Part shown: positions 1 to 8,275 of the stretch, piece by piece
Numbering within the stretch: position 1 is the first letter of the stretch
How the letters are laid out: each line of letters starts with the position of its first letter
From: Bacteroidota bacterium
Lineage (GTDB): Bacteria; Bacteroidota; Bacteroidia; Chitinophagales; Chitinophagaceae
Assembly (NCBI GenBank): GCA_947448725.1
Contig: CANFOM010000004.1
Span: 1 to 64,000, forward strand
Reading direction: 5' to 3'
DNA: 64,000 nt
Notes under the pieces: generated by a model
Databases searched by the model: none
What the model saw: the letters and a program-made list of their open reading frames with translations, nothing else
Told to the model about the DNA's origin: nothing
Translations under genes and position numbers: made by a program

Positions 1-2667
1 ATCTAAATCTAATCTATTCGGAATACCATCATTATCGGTATCCATATCAACCACTCCACACAATACTCTAGCCTCTCCTAAAAACATATTATACGCAGCA
101 TTAACCGTTAAGCCATCCGTACTAACTTGATTAAGACTATTGCCATTAATGTCATACCAGCCATTTAAAATATTTAATTTAACCTTAGTAGCATTTTTAA
201 ATGTTTTAGGGAAATTAAACACCTGCGCTCCAGGATTATCTCCACTTCCGTTAGGTTGCGCAGTAGAATAAACACCTGTTGTGAAAACCTGTCCATTATT
301 ATAAGTAATTTCTACCGTAAAATCTTTTGGTGGCCCATCTCCTCCACCATAATTATAAGCATCTGGCGCCCATAATACCACCCCGCCAATATTAGAACTT
401 ACGGGTAATGTATATTCAATAAAACCAGCCGTTAAAGGTTCTTTCAATAACCAAGCGTCATTTAATGTAGCAGGTGCCGTGGCTAACGCAGCCAGTCCTG
501 TTCCTGTAAAACCGGTTCCATCAATAGTACGATCTGCATTAGCACCACCATAAAAAGGACTTGAGGTTGCAGCACTTGGGGTTATAAGTACGGAGGAATT
601 ACAATTCGTCATTTCGATGGCATCTAAAATTCCATCATTATCATCATCTAAGTCGGCAAAATCAGGAACTGCATCGCCATCTGTATCAGTACAAGTAAAT
701 GTTTTTGAACTGATATTATTGGTATAACTACATTCATTGATTCCTGTGTTAGAAGTCCAAGTACTTAAATTAAATGGTCTTGCCGTTGTGCCTTTATCAT
801 TCACCACAGCAAATACATTAGAAGAAAGCGCTACTAAATTTGCAGTCATTGTTACGTTCATTGATCCTCCAGCTGCAATAGTAGCAGTTGTTTGATAAGT
901 ACCCACAATATTAGCAGCACCCGAAGTTGGATTCGCATCATAAAGTGTAACATAGGTTCCAGCTGGTAATAAAAGGGAACCTGTATTACTTATGGTTGCT
1001 GAAACAGTCATGGTAGGACAGGTTCCAACAATTGAATTGACAGTTATACTTGCATCGGGCACATTAGAGTATCCACTAGGCACACCAACACCTACTGCAT
1101 CAGATAATTGTAATTGAGCTTCGTTGTTATTATAAGCAACAGAACTAGCCGCATTAATTTCAGTAGCAGGTACAGTTAAATCAGAATTAATATTTACAAT
1201 ACGATAGTTACGTTGATTCCAATAATTGGGTGCAGCTCTCCATGGCGAAGTAGTTGGATCACTTGCAAATACTTGTAATGTATTGTTACCAGTAACTGCA
1301 ATTTCTGCTTGACCATCATTGTTTAAATCGGCCACAATAGGATATTCTCCCCAAGTGGAAGATGCAACAGCAGCAGTTGCATAGTTGACTGGTGTAGTTA
1401 AATTACCATTAATTATTCTTAAGGTAGATTGATCTCGATATACTATTTCTCTTATACCATTTCCATCAAAGTCAAAAGCCGTAATACCTGTACAACCCGA
1501 CATATCATTGGTAGCAATAGACCATATAAATTGCGTCGCAGTTCCAGATGTTGTATTATAGTTTAAATTATAAGCGGTTACTATACCAGCAGAACCACTT
1601 ACAGAATTGATTATTATAGCTTCTGGTAAATCGGTTAATTTACCACCTGTTGTTTTATCGTTGTAAACGTTCGCAATTAAAGGCAAGCCTCTGGTACCAT
1701 AGTTGAATGAGGGCGGTACCCTTTTAAATAATAAAGTATTTGCTAAAGTAGTTCCATTCGGATCCCACATTACTACAAATGTTGAACCATTGTAAACGAT
1801 ATCTAATTTGCCATCCCCATTCATATCACCCACTGCAGTTGGTCCATTGTCATTCGCTGCAATACCTGATAAAGGAACTGTACTTAAATCTTTAAGAACA
1901 GTCATGGTACCTGCCGTCAAATTAATTCCATAAACTTTTGAACCATATATTAATTCCTTACCTGAATTAGTTGAAATAATATCAGCTACAATCACATCAA
2001 TAGGTGTCCCTGTACTACCCGAAGTCTGCCCAATATAACCTAATGCAGGTCCTGCAACACGCTTCACCAATGCACCATTTACAATTCCAAAAACATCACT
2101 GCCTAAAACAATTTCTGAATTACCATCTCCATCAATATCTACTAAATATGGTGTACTTGTTGTTGTATATTGAGAAGCAGTTGTTGATTTATATAAATAA
2201 TTAGTTTCTGTACCACCTGTACTTGCAAAAATGTAAACATAGCCACTTGCATTTACTGCAATGACTTCTGGTCCAGCCGAAGTTGAAATAATATTAGCAA
2301 TAGCAGGTTGACTTGAATAGGCACTTTGTATTGAAATCTGGAAATCTAGTGTACCTGTTGTTGCATTAGAACCATCTCCCTTATAAACAAAGTACCCTGA
2401 ATTATCGCTAGCAGGTACTAGAATTTCAGAAATACCATCTCCATTTAAATCTGCAGCAGTAGGTGTTCCTCCATTCCAAATACCTGTACTAGTTTGAAAT
2501 TTTTGAACCATACCCCAGGTTGATGCAGGAGTTGGATTATAAGGAGCGACACAAGGTGTTTGTGCATTGACAATAGAATTTAATCCAATGAATATACCTA
2601 AAATACATACCCTGATAAAAGAATGAATAAAAATGTTCTTCTTTTTAGTATAGAGATGATAAAGCAT
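1..2667 (-). CDS. Large secreted FG-GAP/VCBS and thrombospondin type-3 repeat surface protein (3' end off window)
   Basis: The frame is open from ATG 2667 to the left edge (889 codons) with no stop, so the C-terminus is missing. Residues about 10-32 form a hydrophobic signal peptide ending in NAQ. From about residue 55 to 430 there are repeated FG-GAP-like calcium loops: DLNGDGISEILV, DIDGDGNSEIVL, DMNGDGKLDIVY, DFDGNGIREIVY and DLNNDGQAEIAV. These typically build a beta-propeller. A CARDB-like beta-sandwich follows, then Asp-rich thrombospondin type-3 loops (DTDGDAVPD, DLDDDNDGILD) at about 659-681, and another set at the window edge (DTDNDGIPN). Such architecture is usual for Bacteroidota proteins exported by the type IX system and carrying a C-terminal sorting domain, which would lie outside the window. 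Probable role is adhesion or surface matrix; the ligand is unknown. The upstream DNA carries a multi-site operator-like array. Confidence 0.85.
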   Translation of the reverse strand, partial: MLYHLYTKKKNIFIHSFIRVCILGIFIGLNSIVNAQTPCVAPYNPTPASTWGMVQKFQTSTGIWNGGTPTAADLNGDGISEILVPASDNSGYFVYKGDGSNATTGTLDFQISIQSAYSSQPAIANIISTSAGPEVIAVNASGYVYIFASTGGTETNYLYKSTTASQYTTTSTPYLVDIDGDGNSEIVLGSDVFGIVNGALVKRVAGPALGYIGQTSGSTGTPIDVIVADIISTNSGKELIYGSKVYGINLTAGTMTVLKDLSTVPLSGIAANDNGPTAVGDMNGDGKLDIVYNGSTFVVMWDPNGTTLANTLLFKRVPPSFNYGTRGLPLIANVYNDKTTGGKLTDLPEAIIINSVSGSAGIVTAYNLNYNTTSGTATQFIWSIATNDMSGCTGITAFDFDGNGIREIVYRDQSTLRIINGNLTTPVNYATAAVASSTWGEYPIVADLNNDGQAEIAVTGNNTLQVFASDPTTSPWRAAPNYWNQRNYRIVNINSDLTVPATEINAASSVAYNNNEAQLQLSDAVGVGVPSGYSNVPDASITVNSIVGTCPTMTVSATISNTGSLLLPAGTYVTLYDANPTSGAANIVGTYQTTATIAAGGSMNVTMTANLVALSSNVFAVVNDKGTTARPFNLSTWTSNTGINECSYTNNISSKTFTCTDTDGDAVPDFADLDDDNDGILDAIEMTNCNSSVLITPSAATSSPFYGGANADRTIDGTGFTGTGLAALATAPATLNDAWLLKEPLTAGFIEYTLPVSSNIGGVVLWAPDAYNYGGGDGPPKDFTVEITYNNGQVFTTGVYSTAQPNGSGDNPGAQVFNFPKTFKNATKVKLNILNGWYDINGNSLNQVSTDGLTVNAAYNMFLGEARVLCGVVDMDTDNDGIPNRLDLD

Positions 2668-2743
2668 TGTAAATCTATCGATTGACATTCAGATACGGAT
2701 ATTGAGTATCTGCAAAAATTATATAAAAAGATGACAGTAGTCA

Positions 2744-2898
2744 TAGAATGAATTCTACAATTTATAGAATATTTAAAAAACTTTTCAACATGAATAGATT
2801 TAAATCTATTCTATTAGAATCAATGGATTTAATTCTATTTTCTAGTATTTGTATATTCAGTAGAGATAATTCTATTAGTAAATATTAAAATAATTCTA
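2744..2898. promoter_or_regulatory. Operator-like array of TAGAAT/ATTCTA half-sites
   Basis: The hexamer TAGAAT or its complement ATTCTA occurs eight times in this 155-bp stretch: TAGAAT at 2744, 2765 and 2815; ATTCTA at 2752, 2808, 2832, 2869 and 2893. The clearest dyads are ATAGAAT-GA-ATTCTA (2743-2757) and ATAGATT-TA-AATCTAT (2794-2809, inside a perfect 20-bp palindrome at 2792-2811). Weaker copies at 2824-2837 and 2861-2874 keep the right arm and the TA spacer. The same dyad sits upstream of the LuxR-type regulator gene (6858-6875). The 7-2-7 geometry is that of NarL-type regulators. Binding is inferred; the repeats are directly visible. Confidence 0.6.
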
Positions 2899-2911
2899 AA
2901 TTGCATTAACA

Positions 2912-3157
2912 ATGATTCCCCAAGCAATGTTAAGAATAACTGAAATAGTAAAAGATGATATATTAGAAATAATATTTTCTGATAAACAACTTAATACTAA
3001 AAGCTATAGCATTTTGTGTGAAAGAGGGAATGAAATTATGAAAGGAAAAATTGCTGGTTTTACTCAGCGTACTTGTTTATATATTGGCGAATTGAAAAAA
3101 GGTATTTATCAATTTCAAATAGACGAACAAAACCCTAAAACTTTTGAAGTACTTTAG
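2912..3157 (+). CDS. Small beta-rich protein resembling a type IX secretion C-terminal domain
   Basis: An 81-residue protein without signal peptide or membrane segment. The second half (YSILCERGNEIMKGKI, then LYIGELKKGIYQFQI) has the spacing of Bacteroidota type IX sorting domains: a YxIxxxxGxxVxxG strand pair, then a short strand, LxxGxYxxxI and a final strand. No cargo precedes it, so it is either a free-standing CTD-like fold, a remnant of a longer gene, or an unrelated small beta protein. It starts 14 bp after the operator-like array, divergent from the surface-protein gene, and its end overlaps the convergent kinase gene by 4 bp. An internal ATG at codon 6 is a possible alternative start. 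I assign no function. Confidence 0.55.
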   Translation: MIPQAMLRITEIVKDDILEIIFSDKQLNTKSYSILCERGNEIMKGKIAGFTQRTCLYIGELKKGIYQFQIDEQNPKTFEVL

Positions 3158-6100
3158 TTTTCAAAGACTATACTTACCGTAGTACCCTCATTCTCTTTAC
3201 TATCAATCATTAATTTAGATTTCATTAATTTAATTATATTTCTTATAATTTGATAGCCAACCCCATTGCCCTTTTTATACTTAGGCAAATTCTCTACTTC
3301 ATCTTTACTTTTTCCCGTAATTAAATACTTTGCCATAGAAGCACTCATGCCCACACCGGTATCTTGCACTATAATTATATATCCAGATTTGCTTTCTTCT
3401 AAGGAAATATGTATATTCCCTTTCTCAGTGGATTTAATAGCGTTCATTAAAATATTATACATTAATACCCTTAGCGCCTCAGGCCAATTTTTAATTTTTG
3501 TATCAATAGGAATTTTATTTTCTAAAGCAATGTCTTTACTTCCTACAAAAGGAGTAATGAACTCTATTAAGTCAAAAATTAATTTATGAATATCTACTTC
3601 TTGACTGTTTAATAATTTATTGGTGTTATCGAATTTAACCCAATTTAACATATTCCTAGTTAAATACTCCAATTCCTTACTGGTGCTAGCTATTTGTTGA
3701 ATTGACTTTTTTAAATCAGCATCTACAATTTTTTCATTGATACTATTGGCGGTCATATGCAAATATTTAAGAGGTGTTAATACATCATGATTCATAATGG
3801 CAAGCACTTGTTCTTTGGCTTGATTTCTTGCAGTTAAATATTTATTTATGCTTGTTAAGGACTTAGTTTTCAAATTCACTTCAGATTCTAATTCTTTCTG
3901 TCTTTTATGATAGATGGCCGTTTTAATTCTAACATATAAATAAATGAGCAAAATGATAATCAAAAAATACACTAATATCATTAAAGGATGAACTGCATTA
4001 GGATAATTAACATAAAAAGGATAATCTATCGAACCAAAATCAGCACTAGCAGTATTTCTCCATCTCAAATAAAGATCATTTTGCCCAAAGGATGTTTTGT
4101 CTAAATGAATATTAGGGTTCTTAATAGTAATTCTTTTCCAGTTTTCATTTAAACCAAATTTATATTCTACAATTACGTTTTCTTCCGATAACATCCCTGA
4201 AATACCTAATTGAAAATCGATACTTTTTGTTTTACGAGAAAGCGCTTTATTAAAATCTTCAAAACTTGTAATTTTATTATCGATAATAATCTTATCTAGA
4301 TAAACATTTGGCTTTATATTGAGATAATTTAGTTTGTTCAAATTATCAGGATTAAATTGAATTAGTCCATCTATTCCTGGTATTGAAAAATCTCCATTAG
4401 GTAATTTGATAGCACAGGGGCTGCAGCCACCATTCATCTCCAAAACATCAATACCATCTATTTTTCCAAAATATCTGAAAGCTATTTTGCCTGGTCCAAA
4501 ATTCCAAAAATCTTTTAAAGATTGTTTAGGTGATCTAAAAAGACCCTTATTGGTACTAGCCCATATATTATGCTCATCATCTTCTATAAAGCAATGTACA
4601 TATTTCAAATAACCATTAGGGTCGAAGGGCATTTTTTTTATGGTATCCTGCTTATACATGTATACTCCTCCGCCATAAGTTCCTAATAAAAAATAATCAT
4701 CCATTTTATAAATACTCCTAAAATTGGCTTTTGTCTTATCCCTATAGAACAATTTGAAAGTATTTTTTTCTAAATTGTATTTATATATACCATCTGTAGT
4801 AGCTACTATTAGCTCCTTAGCATTCACCCTATTTATATCATACACAATAAAATTTAAAGGAGACCATTTAAATTTTAAAATACTCACCCATTCATTATTA
4901 CTAGTCTTCTTAATAATTCCTCTATCATTTATAGAATAGACAACACCTTCCACTTCTATAAAAGCATTCCTATTAGCGTATTCAGATTTAGTTTTTTTAA
5001 CAATCTTGCTTTTGGTCAAGTCATACTCAACAATCCCATCTGAATTGGTAAAATAGAGAATATTTTTACTTGAAGTAAAAGTAACTGTGAAAGATTTTTT
5101 ATCGAAAATTGAAGGACTGATTGTTTTGGATGAGCCAAATATTGGCCCATCATTTACTTGAATATTCCCATTTTTCAATAGTACCTGTGCATAAGCACTC
5201 GTACTAGTATTTAACAATGTATTATTGGGTAAGATTCTATTAAAGAATTTTGGCCTACAAACAATCACCCCTCTATTATCTGTAGCTAAATATATGGTTT
5301 GTGTTGCTTTATCAAATTGTAGAAATTTATAATATTCATTAAATGGTAAATTATTAATTAAAATTTCAAAATTAAAACCATTTTCATCATAATGAATTCT
5401 ATATACTTTATTACCAATAATTATGAAAGTATCATCATATGACAAGTCTTGAAAAACTTTTACTAGTTCCCCCTTTGTAAAATATTTCTCACAATGGTAC
5501 ACCTTTTTAACAGTAACTGTAGTAACATTTTTAATGGGATCATTAATTATTTTAATTTCAGATAATATATTATTTTCATCTATTACAAACAGCCTATCCC
5601 CCATTTGAAAACCTTGTGCATTTTTATCAAAGAAAAATAAAGAATCAATTTTATTTTTCTTAAATCGAATTAGATATCCCTCATTGATGGATACTATCTC
5701 ATTTTGTATTTTAAAAGTTTTAAAAAGATTACTAAGTATAATAGGACTTGACTTACTTAATTTAAATTGATATTTATCCTCTATAAATTCATTAAGTATA
5801 TTATTCTTTAACGAAGTTTTTCCTACAACAACATCATTTTGCTTTATACTAAAACTAGAAGCATCTAAAAATTTTCCAAATAAACTGCCATTCTCCGCTT
5901 TGGAAAAATAAACGACTCTATTGTTTAATATGGATTTTTCTTCTTGATCTCCAAAACTTTGAATGTTATGCCCATTGTATCGTATAATACCCGACTCTGT
6001 CGCTATCCATAAAAAACGATGCTTTTCATCAAACTGTAACCCCTTGATAGTATTTGTGGGTAATCCTGATTCCGTATTAAGCCTTTCAAACGTATAAGGC

Positions 6101-6180
6101 AATTGTGAAAAAGAGGAAGCCCCTATTAGTAGGAGCAAAAATGTAAAGAATAATTTTCTAATAACTAATTTGATGCGCAT
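3154..6180 (-). CDS. Membrane sensor histidine kinase with periplasmic beta-propeller
   Basis: 1008 residues. A signal peptide (about 1-25) is followed by a large periplasmic region with two-component-regulator propeller repeats (for example LWIATESGIIRYNG and IWASTNKGLFRS), then a YYY-like beta-sandwich, a single transmembrane helix at about 733-751, a coiled linker and a kinase core. The H-box is HDVLTPLKY with phospho-acceptor His798. The N-box Asn is about 913, G1 is DTGVGM (about 940) and G2 is GNGVGY (about 971). No receiver or AraC domain follows, so this is not a fused hybrid. The propeller probably senses a periplasmic ligand and passes phosphate to the regulator encoded just upstream, whose gene overlaps this one by 23 bp, which suggests translational coupling. 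The ligand cannot be told from sequence. Confidence 0.9.
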   Translation of the reverse strand: MRIKLVIRKLFFTFLLLLIGASSFSQLPYTFERLNTESGLPTNTIKGLQFDEKHRFLWIATESGIIRYNGHNIQSFGDQEEKSILNNRVVYFSKAENGSLFGKFLDASSFSIKQNDVVVGKTSLKNNILNEFIEDKYQFKLSKSSPIILSNLFKTFKIQNEIVSINEGYLIRFKKNKIDSLFFFDKNAQGFQMGDRLFVIDENNILSEIKIINDPIKNVTTVTVKKVYHCEKYFTKGELVKVFQDLSYDDTFIIIGNKVYRIHYDENGFNFEILINNLPFNEYYKFLQFDKATQTIYLATDNRGVIVCRPKFFNRILPNNTLLNTSTSAYAQVLLKNGNIQVNDGPIFGSSKTISPSIFDKKSFTVTFTSSKNILYFTNSDGIVEYDLTKSKIVKKTKSEYANRNAFIEVEGVVYSINDRGIIKKTSNNEWVSILKFKWSPLNFIVYDINRVNAKELIVATTDGIYKYNLEKNTFKLFYRDKTKANFRSIYKMDDYFLLGTYGGGVYMYKQDTIKKMPFDPNGYLKYVHCFIEDDEHNIWASTNKGLFRSPKQSLKDFWNFGPGKIAFRYFGKIDGIDVLEMNGGCSPCAIKLPNGDFSIPGIDGLIQFNPDNLNKLNYLNIKPNVYLDKIIIDNKITSFEDFNKALSRKTKSIDFQLGISGMLSEENVIVEYKFGLNENWKRITIKNPNIHLDKTSFGQNDLYLRWRNTASADFGSIDYPFYVNYPNAVHPLMILVYFLIIILLIYLYVRIKTAIYHKRQKELESEVNLKTKSLTSINKYLTARNQAKEQVLAIMNHDVLTPLKYLHMTANSINEKIVDADLKKSIQQIASTSKELEYLTRNMLNWVKFDNTNKLLNSQEVDIHKLIFDLIEFITPFVGSKDIALENKIPIDTKIKNWPEALRVLMYNILMNAIKSTEKGNIHISLEESKSGYIIIVQDTGVGMSASMAKYLITGKSKDEVENLPKYKKGNGVGYQIIRNIIKLMKSKLMIDSKENEGTTVSIVFEN

Positions 6181-6763
6181 GTGCCAATTGTAAAAGATGC
6201 GTAAATGATTCCGCCTTTACCTTATCAAATATAACCGATTTAATAGTAGAAATGGTGTTCATTTTAAGCCCTAAAAGGGTACTTATTTCCTTGGTTCTAT
6301 AACCATTCAACAAATAATGTAAAACTTCTAATTCCCTCACTGCTAAACTGGCAAATGGGTTTACTTCATTGTCCACCACTTTTGACATGGCTAATGGAAC
6401 CGACTTAATAAATGATTCTATATGATATTTTATTTCATTTTCTGAAACCCCCTTGTATAAATAAGAATGTATTTGGTATTTCTTTAAAATTTTACCATAC
6501 ACTTCGATAGGCTGCATGGAATGGATTAAAATAGATAATTTAGGATACAAATTATTAATATTCTCAATTATCTCCAGAGTATTTCCGTCTGGTAAAATAA
6601 TGTCAAGCACTAAATGTGAGTAAGTATCGTTTTTAAGTGCCTGCATTAATTCATTACAAGTTCCCACTTCGTCCACAACTTGCACATTAAATTGCTTGAT
6701 CAAGGAGCTTAACCCCATTCTCACAATACTGTGATCATCTGCTATTATTACTTTGATTTCCAT
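6158..6763 (-). CDS. LuxR/NarL-family response regulator
   Basis: 201 residues. The receiver domain (1-120) has the acidic pair at 9-10, phospho-acceptor Asp54 in LVLDIILPDG, Ser82 as the switch hydroxyl and Lys104. A LuxR-type helix-turn-helix occupies about 135-195 (LAVRELEVLHYLLNGYRTKE, then LGLKMNTISTIKS). It is transcribed first, and its 3' end overlaps the propeller kinase gene by 23 bp, so the two form a cognate pair in one operon. Upstream lies an ATAGAAT-TA-ATTCTAT dyad that recurs near the surface-protein gene. LuxR-type regulators of the NarL class bind such inverted heptamers, so autoregulation and control of the surface protein are reasonable inferences. Confidence 0.92.
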   Translation of the reverse strand: MEIKVIIADDHSIVRMGLSSLIKQFNVQVVDEVGTCNELMQALKNDTYSHLVLDIILPDGNTLEIIENINNLYPKLSILIHSMQPIEVYGKILKKYQIHSYLYKGVSENEIKYHIESFIKSVPLAMSKVVDNEVNPFASLAVRELEVLHYLLNGYRTKEISTLLGLKMNTISTIKSVIFDKVKAESFTHLLQLAHAHQISY

Positions 6764-6857
6764 GGGGATATTAACTAATTGAAATAGTAACTTCTTTTGT
6801 TTAAAATTCTTGCTAAAATTAAGGAACTTATAGCTTATTATCCTTTATTCTAGACCT

Positions 6858-6875
6858 AATAGAATTAATTCTATT
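6858..6875. promoter_or_regulatory. Perfect 18-bp palindrome upstream of response regulator
   Basis: AATAGAATTAATTCTATT is a perfect palindrome about 95 bp upstream of the regulator ATG, just after the stop of the thioredoxin-like gene. Its core TAGAAT-TA-ATTCTA matches the best dyads of the array at 2744-2898. It is a candidate autoregulatory operator. Confidence 0.55.
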
Positions 6876-6883
6876 TACTATGT

Positions 6884-8266
6884 TTATTTTATATAATTAG
6901 CCAAAATCATATTTCTAACCGTTTGCGGACTAACTTTCTTCCCCATTAAAATGCCTTTATTATCGATGAGGTAAAAAATTGGATTGGTAAAAGCATCATA
7001 ACTTTTACGCAAAGGTAAGTTGGCGCCTAAATTAACATGCACATAGTTGGTCGAAAGTTTGTAAGTTTTGATAAAATCTTGCCAAACTGGTAAGGGCATA
7101 TTAGGTTCATTACAAACCGCATACCTGCCTATTTTTATATTGTACTTTGCAAGTAGAAAATTTAGCACACTGTCCATTTTAGGAACTTCCACTTTGCAAT
7201 GTTCACAAGTGGGATCATAAAACATTATTACGGTAAAATTATTTTGTTTGGCAAACTCATGTAAATTTTGATCCTTGTTTCCCGTATCTTTTAAAATCAT
7301 ATTCACACAGGTGTCCTGTAAATTTAATAAACTTAAATTGGCTATCTCTTCTTTATAAGTAGTTAATTGTTTTGCATCCAATACCTTGCACTTTTCATTC
7401 AATAAATAGGTCTCCACAAATTTCTTATAGCCTTCTGTATTATTAACAATTTCTCTATTCTTTAATAGTTTCGTTAAATAATCCACCACATACTTACCCA
7501 TATTACTTTTACAATCCAACCCACTCATGAGTGAGTCTACCCCTTTACTTATAGAATCTGCGTTTAAGGGATAGTAAGAAAAATATTCTGTCAGCACCAT
7601 TCTAATATTAGGCGTAAACAAAAGCTTTGGCGAATTAAAATTGAAATTATTTAAAAAATTATGCCTGGCTTCGATATTTTTTCTACTAGGTACCGACTCA
7701 TCTAATAAGTTCAATGTATTAAAATGCAAATAAAGTGCATCGGTTAGTTTTAGATTAGCTAAGTGTTCTGTTCTAAAATAATCCAGTTGATTGGTTTTTA
7801 ATTGAAAAAAAGCTGCTTTTTGAGCGAGGTTGAATTTTTTGCCTTTGGCAATTTCCGCAGCATAAGCAGTATCATAAGAGGACAATTTCCGCTCTAACTG
7901 CTGGTATTCAATAAATTTTTGATTGTTGGTATTGCTAAACTTTATAAAGTCCAAATATTTAGCGCCACTTATTTCTACCTTTAAACTGTCTTTATTTTCT
8001 AAGGTAAAATAGATCTTATCCTTTGTTTTAGGAAAATAGAAATAATAGATACCCCCTACAATTGATTTTTTTGAATTAATCGTATAGGCACCTTTGGATA
8101 AATTAATAGTATCTTTTGGTAAAAAGTTTTTTTCATCAAAAACAGTAGCTCTAAAATAAATTACCGTATCATGTGTATTAATGGCTTTTATCTTAATTTG
8201 ATATTGCGCATTAGTAGCCTGCGAAGCAGCTATGATTAAAAATATAATTAAAAATATTCTTTTCAT
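6884..8266 (-). CDS. Exported TlpA-like thioredoxin-fold protein
   Basis: 460 residues from ATG 8266. A TTG two codons upstream would also be in frame but is less likely. A signal peptide ends near NAQ (about residue 21). The N-terminal beta domain (about 22-105) resembles the DUF4369 module often fused to such proteins. The central part is helical, and the last 130 residues are a thioredoxin fold with active site TCEHCK (Cys354 and Cys357 from this start). In Bacteroidota these proteins act as periplasmic thiol-disulfide reductases; the substrate is unknown. The gene begins 9 bp after the O-antigen ligase-like gene and appears to be the last of a leftward run starting at mutS2. Confidence 0.85.
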   Translation of the reverse strand: MKRIFLIIFLIIAASQATNAQYQIKIKAINTHDTVIYFRATVFDEKNFLPKDTINLSKGAYTINSKKSIVGGIYYFYFPKTKDKIYFTLENKDSLKVEISGAKYLDFIKFSNTNNQKFIEYQQLERKLSSYDTAYAAEIAKGKKFNLAQKAAFFQLKTNQLDYFRTEHLANLKLTDALYLHFNTLNLLDESVPSRKNIEARHNFLNNFNFNSPKLLFTPNIRMVLTEYFSYYPLNADSISKGVDSLMSGLDCKSNMGKYVVDYLTKLLKNREIVNNTEGYKKFVETYLLNEKCKVLDAKQLTTYKEEIANLSLLNLQDTCVNMILKDTGNKDQNLHEFAKQNNFTVIMFYDPTCEHCKVEVPKMDSVLNFLLAKYNIKIGRYAVCNEPNMPLPVWQDFIKTYKLSTNYVHVNLGANLPLRKSYDAFTNPIFYLIDNKGILMGKKVSPQTVRNMILANYIK

Positions 8267-8275
8267 TATCAATCT

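Noticed and set aside
2004-2204. 66-residue plus-strand open frame
   Set aside because: Antisense to the FG-GAP surface protein and of low complexity.
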